From: Calvatia gigantea
Lineage: Eukaryota; Basidiomycota; Agaricomycetes; Agaricales; Lycoperdaceae
Direction: 5' to 3'
Length of the DNA: 64,000 nucleotides
NCBI GenBank assembly: GCA_025093985.1
Contig: JACAAK010000004.1
Location: 3,224,001 to 3,288,000 of the forward strand
Shown here: positions 36,755 through 49,014 of the stretch, in pieces
Position numbering within the stretch: the first letter of the stretch is position 1
Layout: each line of letters opens with the position of its first letter
Program-made: the position numbers and the translations under genes
The notes under the pieces: generated by a model
Told to the model about the DNA's origin: nothing
Databases searched by the model: none
Seen by the model: only the letters and a program-made list of their open reading frames with translations

Positions 36755-38061
36755 AAGTGTTGCCGCGAGCTGAGCTGGGCTCGAGCTCTGAGTTAGCTTG
36801 AGGTGCCACAAACACCAATTAAGGAAGCTCACCTAACTCTCGAGCTTGGATGAGTTGAGCTGGGGCTCGAGCCCCGTGCCAAATAATTCCAAACACCAGC
36901 TATTCGTGATCAGAATCAACAGACACATGAGCGCGTTTAATCAGATATCATGCGCACGCGTCATTTGCGTCGTGTTATCTACTCCCACCTCACTACCGGA
37001 ATATAGGCAATTTTTCACTCCATTTCAGATGCACATGTTTGTGTGCTTGATTCAAACTCAACGATGACCGTTTGCAAGGCACACTTTGCTTTGGAAGGAA
37101 ATGTTTGAGAGCATTTGGAAACACATCGGGGGAGAGGATAGTGATTGCAAAGTAAGGTACAAGTCTGAAACCTGCCATGACCAGTGTTGGTGAACAACAT
37201 GGGGGATTTTCATAACCCCCACACTCCTGCTCCGGCACTCAAGCCTTCGTACCAGGCTAATCTACCACCACAACATTATCCACCGTATTTCTATGCTTAT
37301 ACCCCATATAATCCAGGTTCAGCACCACCTCATCTACCTTCCCCGACCTCAGCACCACGCCTGCCTCACCAGCAAGAAGGCCTATCACAGGTATTTGCCC
37401 AATCCCCCACTCCAAATCACTTGGCGCTGCAAGCATCAGCTCACAAGCACGGACTGGGACCTGGTGCATCCCAGTCTCCGGAAAAGTGTTTACGAATGAC
37501 GTGTGACGAAAACACACCTCCCGCATCACATCGCATTCCAATGACCCACAGTATCACTGGGTCACCAGAGAAAACAACTTCCTCAACATCCCCCTTCCAC
37601 CAGCCGTTCACAAACTTCGGCTCGATCATGAAGAGTAATGCTAATAACAAGAAGTCATCCCTACCAGCATTGGACGTCTGGTATTGTGTCGCACCTGTTC
37701 CATCAAGGGATTTTGCAGGTGAACTCAAGGACATTCCTCAGACGAGGAAGTGACCACCAGAATTGATGATCTCATCCAGTCTGGTGAAATTGAGGAGCTA
37801 CCGAGGCTGATTGACTCGTCGAAAGAGTCTCGTGCTAGTGGTTGCTAGTTTTATATAGTCAACTAGTCATATTAAGTCAATGACAAAGTAATAATACGCC
37901 TCAGAGGGCAGCGGTGTGAGGGAGGACCGCTCTGGTGTTCTGTGTTACCAAATGGGGGTGCCCAGCTTGAGGGGCTCGATTTGCACCCAAACGACCTCAA
38001 GCCAGCACTGCCACCACCTCGAGTTCGAGCTCAGCGCTCAGCTCAGCTCCCGGCAACACTA
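36755..38061. mobile_element. Non-autonomous hAT-type DNA transposon, 1.3 kb
   Basis: The ends are imperfect inverted repeats. The left end reads aagtgttgccgcgagctgag. The right end, read on the other strand, is tagtgttgccgggagctgag. Both carry on with GAGCTGAGCT-like subterminal motifs and related CTCGAGC blocks. The element is flanked by an 8-bp direct repeat, tctgtcgg, at 36747-36754 and 38062-38069. An 8-bp duplication and an AGTGTTG start are typical of the hAT superfamily. Inside, an open frame at 37184-37753 encodes a piece resembling the N-terminus of a basidiomycete hAT transposase. No catalytic DDE/RW region is present, so it cannot move by itself. Confidence 0.7.
37184..37753 (+). 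pseudogene. N-terminal fragment of a hAT-type transposase
   Basis: Open frame of about 185 codons inside the 1.3-kb element, Pro/His/Ser-rich at first (MGDFHNPHTPAPALKPSYQ). Near the end it has LPALDVWYCVAPVPSRDF, which resembles the DVWYF motif that I associate with the N-terminus of basidiomycete hAT transposases before their BED zinc finger. The frame stops shortly after, and the BED finger and catalytic domain are missing. Inferred to be the truncated remnant of an autonomous parent. Confidence 0.4.
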
Positions 38062-38069
38062 TCTGTCGG

Positions 38070-39408
38070 TGTTTGAAAAGAATCGGCGGCCGTTGAGGCT
38101 TTCGCACCTCCATATTCGGTCACCCCTCACAGGAGAGATATCTCCCGCACACTATCCACAACTGGGAGGAAAGATTCAATATTCAATGTCAATGCTTCCC
38201 TCGCTTGGCTTTCTTTCTTTCCATGGACCGATGTTAAGCACCGGATACCGCTTCTTCCCGACCCCCGAAACGGGCTATGAGTCTACAACGGTTGAATCCC
38301 GATCATTAATTCAATCATGTCTGCTGTAATTGGTGTTGATGAGTACCAGGCTTGACGCCGCAACTTTGACGTTAGTGGGGGCCGGGATTAGTAAGTGTGT
38401 TTGGAAGAGGATCCTCCATGTCCTGCGCGAAAAGGTGAAGATTCAAAAAGAATCGCAAGAGGACGGGACACAAAATCATAACGACAATCTGGCACAACGA
38501 TCTGTATGTTATTAAGACTCGAGATACCTTGGATTGAGGGATGCCAACGGTCAATGTAGGTCCCTTTGCTGTCCCACACCACCCTTGCTGGTCTATTTTT
38601 CTGCATGCCAAAGAGTGTAGTCATCGGACAATTGATGACTGGTGACTTCTGATACTGATGTATTGTACAGGCCACACCGGACTGGAACTGTAGGGGAGTT
38701 TTGCCTGTACGCTCCCCTGGACATCCGGCAATGTACCGCGTGAAGTGGTTCTCGTTTCAGGTCTGGGAATTGCACATAGAAGGTACAACGGCTCATTGGT
38801 CATTTGGAGGTTGCCTGCAGTGGAGATACAATCTTGTGGGCGCTCAGCGCTTTCAGAAGACGTTGTAGCTTCCACAGACTGGGGGCTTCCTTCATTCATA
38901 TATTTGTCCGCCCGCTTCCAACCCACGAGGCATATGCCCTCAAATGCGGAGAATCGCAGACACCTGGACAGGTGAAGGAAAAAAGTATCCTTCCAGTTTT
39001 TTTATAAGCCTTGTAAACCCTGAGTACCAAAGAGGGTTCAGGGAGTGAATATCATTCGTTCACTGCGAGGGCGCCGAGGTTCAGGGCTCTCCACGCAGCT
39101 TTTGATGTGGCTCAGGACAGCAATTCTTCAATACACCAGATCCAAGCCTTTGCAGGTAATATACCCAAAGTTAGGCCGAAAATCAATATCTGAGTGGTGG
39201 AGGTGTAATTTTTCCGAAACATGGATAATTGGAGAACTATTAGTGTGGGACGAACGCACCCACAGTCGCATACAAGTTAGACGCAAACACGAACTCCTCA
39301 TATCCCGAACATGCTTTTTGTGACCCCCATCAATCCCCCATTACCCCCCCCCCCCCCCCGCGCTTTCAGACTCTTAACCATCGCCTCTCTTTGCTCTGTC
39401 ACTAGGGG
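38070..39408. other. Intergenic, no gene seen; C homopolymer at about 39346-39359
   Basis: About 1.3 kb between the transposon and zinc-finger copy 3. No gene recognised. A run of about 14 C bases lies some 50 bases upstream of that gene's ATG and could affect its promoter or leader. Confidence 0.5.
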
Positions 39409-41152
39409 ATGGACCCCACCTATTCCACGAACTACATTGAGGATCTGTACCATGGACCCAAAGTCTGGGCGATCGATACGACAGACTATCGCGACCATTT
39501 GCAAACCCTGTAGGTGTCAGCCAGAGGATTAAATCGCCCGACTTGATGGTTTACGCTAGACATTGTCCTTACCCTTTCACCGAAAATGTCGATATCGATA
39601 TCCACCTCCTTACTCAAGCGGAGATACAAACAATCGAACCCCCGGTTAGAAATGGATGGAATCGACCTCAATGGCATAGTAGTTTGCAGGAAACCGACGG
39701 GGAATTAGACAGATCGGGATACCATAAAAAACTTGAAGATTGGCTCTGTGCTGGCACTCCTTCCGAAGCGAGTCTTCATACAAATCTAGGCGCAGACACG
39801 GACGAATGGCTGGTGGGTAACCCTGATGGAGGGTTGCCTGCTCTCATGACTACCGTTGGTGTTGCGTCGCCGACATATCAACTTTGGCCTGTTATCCCTG
39901 CCCACGCGATGGAACCTCCTCCCCCTTTGCTGTCTTCCGGCCCCCTCATCGAGATCGCAACTGAGGCCCAGTGTTTTTATAGCAAACAACCACCACCACC
40001 GACGGAGCGGCCCGAACCGCCCGGAAACAACCAAGAACCTTTTGCGTTGTCCTGCTCACCCAAGGCTCATGGTATCACATCCTCGTTGACTGGAGAAGGT
40101 TTCCGAGGTACCATCAGTGGCGATATTTCCCCTTCTCACACGGGGTCATCACTGGAAAACGAAAACCAGCCATCCATGGAAGGGGAACGACCGTCTCCTC
40201 GAGGTCGGGATGTGCTTGTTGCACCAAAAACCGAGGAAAGGCGTCCCCACCATGTGGCTGTGTCCACCACCTTTCTGGGACAGTCCAGGGATGACCAGAA
40301 ATCTTCGGCTCCAACGCGCCCTCCTGAAGTTCCGCCACCAGACAAGTCCTCATTCAGTCCATCTAACTCTAGCCATGGAAACACCGGGCGGACCCTTCGC
40401 AAGAGACCATTCTCTCAAGTCTCGTCACAGTCTGTAGCCCCCAGGCCGGTTACGGAGGAGTTAGCTGTTAGGCGGACGCTTCGTACAAGGCAAGGACATA
40501 AGATTCAACCGCAACTGCCTGGACCCCTTGCGTCACGTAAGGTCGCCGGTGTTTCGCCATCTGTCTTTCCGCCCACTAAGAAACAGTTGCCTCAATACGG
40601 AACCCGTGAAATGAGTACCAGAAAGACATCCCTATTGCGCCAAGAATCTCCACCGGTAGAACTTGTAGTTGAGCAACCTCAGAAGCGGCGATGCAAGCAA
40701 CCGGAACCGGTTGATGGGAGCAGTAACAACAACAATATCGACGACGACGATTTGGATAACCAAAACCTTGAAGCGCGCCTCGTAAAGTGGGGTTTCGTGA
40801 GGAAAAGGCTTTTGCACTGTCCATGTGGTATGAAGTTTGCGAGACGATGGGACGCCGGAAGACATTGGGTGAATTCGTCGGTCCACAAAGCAGAACGACA
40901 GAAACTGGGTGATTTCAGCGACTCGACCAGATTTAGGTGCGCAGAGTGCGGCGAGGTAATGTCTCGTAAAGATTCTCTCAAGAGGCATATGACAAGTTGT
41001 GGATTGCGAAAAAAGCGCCGGTACCGGAGTGGCTGGAATCCGAACGCGGTGGGTGGTGGTGTTTTCTTCCTAGATCTGAGTATTTATTTTCAACACAGGG
41101 CTCCCCCGGGAAATCTTCTGCCCTCGGTCGCGAACGGGAGAGAGTTTGCTGA
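39409..41152 (+). CDS. Paired zinc-finger protein, copy 3 (C2HH plus C2HC fingers)
   Basis: Predicted nucleic-acid-binding regulator. Exons 39409-39509, 39560-41048 and 41099-41152 give 547 residues. The N-terminus MDPTYSTNYIEDLYHGPKVW runs into LHCPYPFTENVDIDI, which aligns with the LLAPWPYTNTSF part of copy 2. The middle is Pro/Ser-rich with basic patches (RTLRKRPF, RRTLRTRQGHK). The fingers are C-x-C-x12-H-x6-H in LHCPCGMKFARRWDAGRH and C-x2-C-x12-H-x3-C in FRCAECGEVMSRKDSLKRH, followed by LRKKRRYRSG, a likely nuclear signal. The last intron (41049-41098) is optional: reading through gives a different 3' end at 41168. Confidence 0.75.
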
Positions 41153-41877
41153 GATTTCGTCGGCTTAACAAGGGGTTCAGGTTGGGTTGGATGGCTACAA
41201 TTTTTGTCCCATAATTATTTCTTGATTATTTAATGTATGGGTACGTGTCATTTAATTGTTGGGCGACTGGCGCTGTGACGCTTGAGGGAGAAATAGTAGT
41301 GGAAGGTAAAACATACTATGTGCTTTGCTTGGAAAACCAATAATCCAAAGCATCAACCCGCTCAACAGGCGTGAGAACAAGCCCGTGCGGCAAGGCCTCC
41401 TCCAGACAGGAGCTTAAACAATTGAGTTAAATAAAGGCTTATTCGATTAGGAACTGATCCTCCTAAGGTGTACTAGTTCCATTAGCAGGTCGAACTAAGC
41501 CGATCTATCTGTCGAGCACTGGTACGTGCTTAGCACTTGTTGAAGACCTTTGAGGTACGGACACACTTATTGAAATTCGACACGGACCTAGGAGGGGGCT
41601 ATGGGACTCCTGTACATGGGTCAGGTATGGTTTGTGACTTTATATTCTCTTTGGAATTGGAATGATTACCTCTATATACCCTAAAGGTCATCCAGCCCAG
41701 AGAAGGGAATGGAAGGACCTATCGCAGTGTGACGGAGATTAGTGTATTCGAACATTATTTTATATGTGAGAGATAGATAACTGATAAGCATGTTCGGATT
41801 CCACCTCAGCACTTCAAGCTTCAATAATGAGGAATTCAGCGTTTAAGAAATTTGCATCGCTTCTACCCTATTCTAAC
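41153..41877. other. Intergenic, no gene seen
   Basis: About 0.7 kb between the convergent ends of zinc-finger copy 3 and RRN3. No recognisable feature. Confidence 0.55.
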
Positions 41878-44763
41878 TCAACTCATAGAAACGGACATGA
41901 CTGAAGCGCTAGGAAACATTGCTCCTCCTGGGCTAATGCTCATCTGCTCCAAGCTCTCACTTATCTCACCAGTTTTATCACCCTCATCAGCGGATCCCTG
42001 CCTGCTCAAATCTACCCCCTTCTTGCTATGTGGAATCGCGAAGTACCTATCAGAGTCCCCCAGCGACGAACCTGAAACTCTACTAGCACTTTCCGCCACC
42101 TCGAATTCTTCCCCCTCCCCGTCGGATTCCTCTTCATCGTCTGACTCGTTATCGATGGCCACACTCGACCAGTCGCGGTACACATCCCTGATGAACACCG
42201 CGGATTTAGGAAGACGATATGGATCAAATGGGAAAAACGTGTTGAGCTCTGCCGTGACGGAACCAGGGTCAGGTTTGTTCGACCTGGTGGCGATCGATGA
42301 CGTCGAATGAGACGCTGAATTTGAGTAGGTAGTATTTGAGGAGGCGGAAGTGGATTCAAGACGTTTATTGGATTCGAGTATGCTGTAGCAGTAGATGAAA
42401 TCCACCGCCCGTGCGACACGAGCGAATTGCATGACAACGTTGAGTGAACAAACCTGAACGCAGATTATTGAGACCAATCAGCTCAAGCTCCAAAAGATGA
42501 CCTGCGAGAGTGAAGGCATACCTTGAGTGGGTTGAGCACACTATTCACTGCTCTGTGTAATACTCCCAGTTCGGGCATCCATTTCCTTGCCTTTCCCTCA
42601 GCTCCATTCTCCCGCTGGCCAGCCATTTCAACTAAACGGATTCCACTATCTCCCTCTTCATCCTCTTCAAGGTCCAACAGATCCCTCCACCTAAAACAGA
42701 AGATCAAGAATACAGCCTGTGCGACGGCGTAAAAAATTGTATGTTGTAATCCACCAACAACCACGGGAGCCGAAAATGTCCGTATAGATTCTTCCACTTC
42801 GTCAAGATGTGCCCTTAAGAACTCGCAGAGCACCGCGACAACTCTTCTCGCGCCATCTGCGTCAACAAATACAGCACGACTGATAAAGGAACCGATATAA
42901 GATGCTGCAGCTGCTCGAGTGATCGTACTACCACCAGCGCTTGACACATCATTAGATCCATCATCATTATAATCCTCGGATGGCTGGTCAGGGGGCCTCG
43001 ATGATGTCGACGGAGATCCAAGTAAGGCACGCTCAACGAGCATGCCCTGGAATATGTCTGCGAATTCTGGGTCGAGAGACGTAAACCAAAATATCAAAAA
43101 TTGCGTATATCGCGACTTGAATGTTCGAAGAATGATGCGGTCGAAGATGGAGAGGAGGGTATTGAATTGTGTTCGCATCGTGATGGTGGTATTTTGTAAA
43201 GTGGTAGGGCGGGGTATTAAAGTTGGTGGCTCTGAGGTAGAAATCCGTTCTGATCTTCCATTCAAGAAGACAGGAGAAGGCGATGTAAGGGGTGAGTGGG
43301 AAGAGAGAGGAGGTAGAGGGGGCAGAGGTAGCAATTCTGGTGGTGGTGAACGTGAGGCGCTATTAGAACCTGTCGCTCCATTACCATGCGTCCGTTCCAG
43401 ATGTTCAAACACGAGCGTTAATATCGAGTCAAGCTTCTTAACCATATCCTGTATATGTTTTACGTTTGTGGGCAACTCTGGAACAGCTTCACCGTCAAAG
43501 TCGCCGCCAGCATCAGAAGATAAGTCACTGAAATCGTCAGCTCCTTCATCGTCCGAGTCATCAGCATCGGAGAAGTCTGATGAGTCAGGTTCTTCTTGAC
43601 CTAACACCACGTCGAAGGGATCGATTTCAAAAAGAGGTTGTTCTTCGGGGATTTCTGCGTCTTCTAGTTCTTCCAACTCTACCTGTATCTCCACCTAAAA
43701 ACATGCGATCATCAGGGCTAAATTACTCGAATAGAGGAAACGACATACGTCAATTTGAATGGCTCTATCCACGATGGTAGCGAGGATTTTTTCGGAGAGT
43801 TCGGGGCAATACGATGACACTCTGAGTATGTTGCGGATATATGTCGACTGCGTTAATTGGCTTTGTCTCTTGTGGGGAAAATGGCGAACAAGAAGTGGTT
43901 GGAGGGTAGAAGGAAGTGTTGGGATGAGATCCAAGAGATGTTGTAGAAGGTAGTGGAGTCTATCGTAGATCACACGACGAGTGACTGGGCTTGCGGAACT
44001 TTCTGGGAAAGCTTGAGACAGTGTCTGTAATCCAGATTCTGAAGGACGCAATGAAAGGAGAAGCGAATATGAGGTTGATCTGAGTTATGCGATCGGGAAC
44101 GGAGAGAAACGCACGATACGTGAAACCCTGAGCTATTTTCCCCAAAACCAAAGATAAATATTCTGGCCTGGCAGAAAGTAACATCCCAACGAAAACGGTA
44201 TAAGATTTGACTGTAGCAGAATCCAGAGTTGTCCATGGCATATTGATGACGGCTTCAACAAGACTTGAATGAGTGCGTTCGAGACGAGAGACGACATGGG
44301 TAAGGGCGAGTATCCATGTTCGCAGTGAAGTTGGTGAATCCGTTGACGAGGGGTTAGAGCGACGCTTAGGATCGAATTGATTTACAAGCTCATTAAGTGG
44401 TTCAGAGTTTCCCTGTTGTGGAGGATAATCAGAAGGGATTTATAGGCATCTTGAATTGGTTCGCACATTCGACTTCTGTTGGAGAGCGTTTTTGACGAAC
44501 GCAAGGTACATATCCTTGCGATAGTCCTCATTTTGTTTGATACGCGAATTAGTGGCAATAGGCCTTCGGACGAGATGGGCGGAAGTTGGAGCAGATATTT
44601 TGGGTGTCGGTTTCCTCTTCGTCGTTGTTGTTGGGGGCGGTGTGGAAGAAAAGGTTTCGAGGATAGGTTTGTGCATCGTCTCAGAGACAAAACGCGATGC
44701 TGGGAGAGGGCCAGATTTTGGACCACGCTGATTGAACTGGTTGAGACGTGAGTGCGGATCCAT
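41878..44763 (-). CDS. RNA polymerase I initiation factor RRN3 (TIF-IA)
   Basis: Factor that makes RNA polymerase I competent for rDNA transcription, regulated by growth signals. Exons 44763-44467, 44412-44115, 44038-43749, 43694-42522 and 42453-41878 give 877 residues, at the long end for the family because of a disordered N-terminus and acidic loops. HEAT-like helices include YRKDMYLAFVKNALQQKS, YDRLHYLLQHLLDLIPTLP and SQLTQSTYIRNILRVSSYCPE. The core signature is FKSRYTQFLIFWFTSLDPEFADIFQGML, TRAAAASYIGSFISRAVFV and ARRVVAVLCEFLRAHLD. The C-terminal block FFPFDPYRLPKSAVFI is also characteristic. Two acidic Ser-rich loops (around DSSDFSDADDSDDEGADDFS, and DESDDEEESDGEGEE-like) are probable phosphorylation regions. 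Confidence 0.92.
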
Positions 44764-45079
44764 CTGGATTGTTAATGAGCAGAGGAACGAGGCGACGATC
44801 CTTGTGAGGCAGATTTTTCTGATCCCATTATGTAAGCAACCCGCCTCCCCCCCTTCCCCCCTCACCTGTAGGCTTTGTGTTACTATGCAGTTTAAAGTCC
44901 ATGGCCACTGGAAACATAACATAGATGTAAACCAACAGTATTGAATTCTGAACCCTTCACACGTGAAGTTCTGTGAAGGAATATTCAGGGTACAGTAGTA
45001 ACAGTACCAATGATGCTTATATAATACGCCACATCGAGAACAACTTGCACAATTCCCCTCACCTGCTCCGAAAAACGCC
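44764..45079. promoter_or_regulatory. Divergent promoter region between RRN3 and NDUFB9
   Basis: About 316 bases separate the two start codons. No obvious core element seen. Confidence 0.4.
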
Positions 45080-45671
45080 ATGTCTGCCAACAGTGCTTTC
45101 TCTTCAGCACATAGGCTCTACGTTAAATCGCTTTACAAGCGTTATCTTACCAACTCCCTCGACTGGACCATTAATAGGCCATTATGGCGGGAGCAAGCTC
45201 TATTGATTCGAGCCGAGTTCGAGAGGAACCGGTACGGTTACTCCCTCGGCCTTCTGCCGCCAGAAGGCTCATCTCTCCATTGTGGACTGACCTCTTGACC
45301 TACATATTCTAGCGATGTGAGTGACCCCCGAGCGTTAGCCAAAATTTTAGAAAAGGCGGAGAAGGACTTAGAGGCGATGAGGCACCCGGACCCATATATT
45401 TGTGAGTCCTTGAACCCGTGCTCCGGTTCCCAGATAGCTTTCTTACGCGTAAAATTAAATCAGCTCCTACTTTCCCTGGTGGTACGAAGTGGTACGTGTT
45501 TATATGCACTTTTGGCTATCAGATTCGTACTCACTTATTCCAATAGGGAACGTAACACTCCTGTACGTGTTGTTGCGATATTTCTGATGTTATACATATA
45601 CTTACTCGAGCATCTGACAGCCCGACATGCGGACTCCCTACGACCACGAAGCAGTTGGAAACCACCATTAG
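45080..45671 (+). CDS. Complex I accessory subunit NDUFB9 (B22), LYR protein
   Basis: Mitochondrial respiratory complex I subunit of the LYR family, part of the membrane arm, probably binding the acyl carrier protein. Exons 45080-45231, 45313-45401, 45464-45491, 45547-45562 and 45621-45671 give 111 residues. It begins SSAHRLYVKSLYKRYLTNSL, with the LY-x-x-x-LYKR helix of the family. WREQALLIRAEFERNRDV follows, then ILEKAEKDLEAMRHPDPYI and FPGGTKWERNTPP, which identify B22. The fourth exon is only 16 nt. Small size and late introns are usual for this gene. Confidence 0.9.
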
Positions 45672-47602
45672 AACGATGGATCCCTGACATGCACCACTTT
45701 GACGGCAGACCGACGAGTGCAGATCCGGAGTGCGAACGAAACGAACGGAGAGCTCTTTCTCCAACACGTTGTGCACGTTTAGTTAGTGGGCCTGCCCATA
45801 TTTGCATCCACCAAATCCATTGCCAAGAATGATTGAATATGAACGTGGGTGGAAATAACAGGCAAACTTCAAGACGAAAGGTAAAGGTTGCTCAAGTAAA
45901 ACAAGTAGTCCGATACGTTTCCTCTGCTTGAGCCCCTTGGAAGTGAAGCAGTCATCTCAGCGATGGGCAGCTGTATTACTGGTCAGAACTGTTAAGCTAT
46001 GAGCGACTGTGGCATTTCTCACGTTAACCCTCCGCGACATCTCCTCTGCATCCTTCAATAGGAAACCCAACAACTTCCCTCGTTGCGGGTCGTATCGTAC
46101 TATCGCGTCCATCCTCGAGGGATGGTCAGCCTTGCTCAAAATGTCTAAATCTCCACCAACTGGGAGTTGATTTGGTCTTGGCCGTTATGAGCAATTTAAG
46201 GATACGACTCATGATAGATCGAGCATCGAACACACCTCTTGATTATAAAGTGCTCTTCAAACATAAGGAATGAAGCATACAAAGGCCCCGTGTTCGCCAC
46301 TCCCGTTCCCAGAAAACTTGTTCCTGGATAACCTAGGGTTGCCATTATGGCTGAGGAATTACAGAGTGGGATCAAAGCAACGAGCGCGTGGCACCAACGG
46401 AACATGGAACGAAATAAAAAGAAAAGAACAAAGGGGTAACTGACCAAGGTTCCTAACCTCCAAAGCCATTAAATGACCAGCTATGACCGGCTTCACCGAG
46501 CATCGTCTCCCTGCAACAAGAATTCGAGTAGTGGATGGCCTACGTTCACAGTAGGAGTGTGAATCCCAGGAGAGTGATGGCACATCATTTAATCATTAAA
46601 ACGCCAATCCCTCGTTGCCAGCACGATCTTCCTATGCCCTATTCTTGATCATCACTCGCAGCGTTGGAAGGTGATGGAAATCACTTGGCAACATAAGGGT
46701 ACAATACCTGATGAACTTATGCAAATTATCCGATCCCGAAGCAAAGCGTTCGGTGTCCGTTATCACACATTCGGACTCCCACCCTTTTCCGAAATAGCCA
46801 CATTACGGTCTATCATTGCATTCTTCCCAAGGTCCTCTAGAGACCGTCTCCGCCTTCGACCTTACACCAGATCCCGGATCTTCGACCTTAGGATCAGCTG
46901 AACTTGCCAGCATCACAAACCTGACAAGCCCAAGTGCGGAGGTTTTATCTTCGTTCTGCATCGCAACCTCATTGATTCGTTTTTCTCTTGCCTACTCACA
47001 TAGATAAGTAATGCGGCCTCTTCAAACCCCGGTGATCATTATCATTACTAGCTAGGACGTACATATTTAGTCGTCTTCCATACCACCAAAGATTGCCTAG
47101 TTACATCGCTACCTATAGGGTCGGTCAAACCCGTTCCTAGGCCGAGAACCTGCATAACCTATACGCCGAGATCTCCTTAAATGCTCTTGTTTTCCCAACC
47201 GCCTCCCCAGCCTCGTTCGCACCACGCATATCAGGAACTTGAAGCAGCTGGGGGCCCAATAATTAAGACACTCCACCAGGATCAAATTGGGAAGCGTCTT
47301 TCGACTGGAAGATGTAGGTTCCGGCAAGTTTGTCCAAGGCCGAAACCAAACGTTTGAGATTGAGAAATTCACTGGGAACCCATAGGTCATGGGGTTCGCA
47401 GTTCGCCGACGCAGGTCTCGTCAACGATCCGCAGAGAACCGGATTCAACGCGTCCTCCACGTTTAATTACTAAGGATCAGTTGACCGCAAATGCACCGCA
47501 CAGGTTCAGAAGACAAATTAAAACGGTAGGGGTCGGCCCGCTACACGTCAAACGTCTACCGCAGGCTAACTGGACCCGTCTTGTTGCTGTTGAATCGGTT
47601 AG
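45672..47602. other. Gene-poor stretch with fragments, nothing confidently coding
   Basis: About 1.9 kb between NDUFB9 and the end of the membrane protein gene. Open pieces exist on the minus strand (45957-46170, 46196-46583, 47109-47460) and plus strand (46671-46900). I could not join them by splicing or match them to a family. Possible decayed gene material. Confidence 0.4.
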
Positions 47603-49014
47603 TCAGATGCGGAAATCGGGTGCAACCACATACACTTCACCAATCGCCATCTGCGCAGATGCGGAGTCGCTGGCATAGCCCGTAACAGTGACAATAGACT
47701 CCCCATGCACGCACGGTCTGCGGAACTTAATGGTCGAAATATCCTCAGAAGTGTCTTTTGTTGTCCCTGCAACCCTGTTTCTAGCGGCCCCGATAATGAA
47801 CCAATTGAACGCAACTCCTAAGAGAGGAGCATTCTTGGAAAGGTGAGATATCTATAAGCTGGCCGGGGGATGTTTAGTCACTCACGAGAGTGTTTGCGAT
47901 ATCGAGAGCAAAACTGTTTGTCCAAAACCAGAGAAAGAGATGTGCTAACGTTATAGGAAAGTAAAGCACTCCAGACTCTGTAATGAGGCGAATGACGAAG
48001 TGCAGGTGTTCAATAGACGTGACGGATTTACACCGCTTGGCGGTTCGGTGGATACGGTAAATCAATGCGCCTGTGAATGAAAACAGTATTCAGTATTGTG
48101 GGGAGCGTGATTCTCAGAATCGACTTGCCAGCTACGTAAGCATTCAAGAGATTGGTCGATATCCAGAAAGGCATCATTACGATGCCGGGTCCTGTTATCA
48201 TGTTTACTTCAGCCCAGGAATACGGTCCGATTTCTGGATTATGGATGTGGGCAACCTGGAGGTAGATTTGAAGTACCATGCAAAGAAGCGCTACTAGCCA
48301 GAGAAACACCGGAGGAATGATGACAAGGAGATTACGTCGGCCATAAACTATCCAGCATCTCGCTATCTAGAATTCAGCGACCGATCATTGGCAAGAGCAA
48401 TTTCGGTATGCACAAAACACCCACTAGAACGAAGTCCGCCAGCAGGAAAGGGAAATCTGAGACGGCACACTAGCCAATCGTCAGTCTACAGTCTATGAAC
48501 TGCGGGCGCTGATACTCACGGAAACGACAGTCACATACTCTGGTGTCTTATATGCCGGGGTCCCAGGAGGGTCATTGGCCGCATGCCAAACCGCGACCAT
48601 ATTCCAGTATAAGATCCAGCTTATATGAAATGCATTGCATCCGAAAATGAGGGAAGCTACGATCACAATTGGCCATCGGATGTTCTTCCGTACCCTCCAC
48701 CCCTCATCTGCCCATAGCAGCCAGCGGAGGACAACGAGAAAAGTGGAACAGTACAGACCAAACACCAACGCCCCGGTGAATACTACTGCCACCTTCTTGT
48801 CCAATGGCGTGTTCATTGTAAATCTGGTACCTGCAAAAAGCTGAAGGGGAGATGCGTGGTTCGGTGGAGCACCAACTATCGGTTTCAGGGTAAGCCTTAT
48901 ATCTTCTGATTTTCCAATCTCCTTAGGGTTATTGACCGCGAACACCGCCCAAAGGTCAGTTGCGTGGATAAGATCAGATGGAAAAAGGGAATTGACGGCT
49001 GTTCCGCCTGCCAA
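47603..49014 (-). CDS. Multi-pass membrane protein of unknown function, 5' end unresolved
   Basis: Basidiomycete membrane protein type with an N-terminal extracellular part and about seven helices; role unknown. The first exon in frame runs 49014-48520 and includes HATDLWAVFAVNNPKE and ASPLQLFAGTRFTMNTPLDK. The first ATG in it is at 48816, but the conserved-looking stretch before it suggests an upstream exon that I could not find. Further parts are GLYCSTFLVVLRWLLWADEG with NIRWPIVIVASLIFG, DFPFLLADFVL, RCWIVYGRRNLLVIIPPVFL, GIVMMPFWISTNLLNAYVAG, YFPITLAHLFLWFWTNSFAL and NAPLLGVAFNWFIIGAARNR. It ends at VAPDFRI. A damaged paralogue lies at 50.1-50.7 kb. Confidence 0.65.

Noticed and set aside
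45957..46170. Minus-strand frame reading MDAIVRYDPQRGKLLGFLLK as part of an enzyme
   Set aside because: Protein-like, but I could not extend it or name a family; calling a function would be invention.
46671..46900. Frame with TFGLPPFSEI as a possible small gene
   Set aside because: Single short frame without a splice partner or recognised motif; left as part of a gene-poor stretch.
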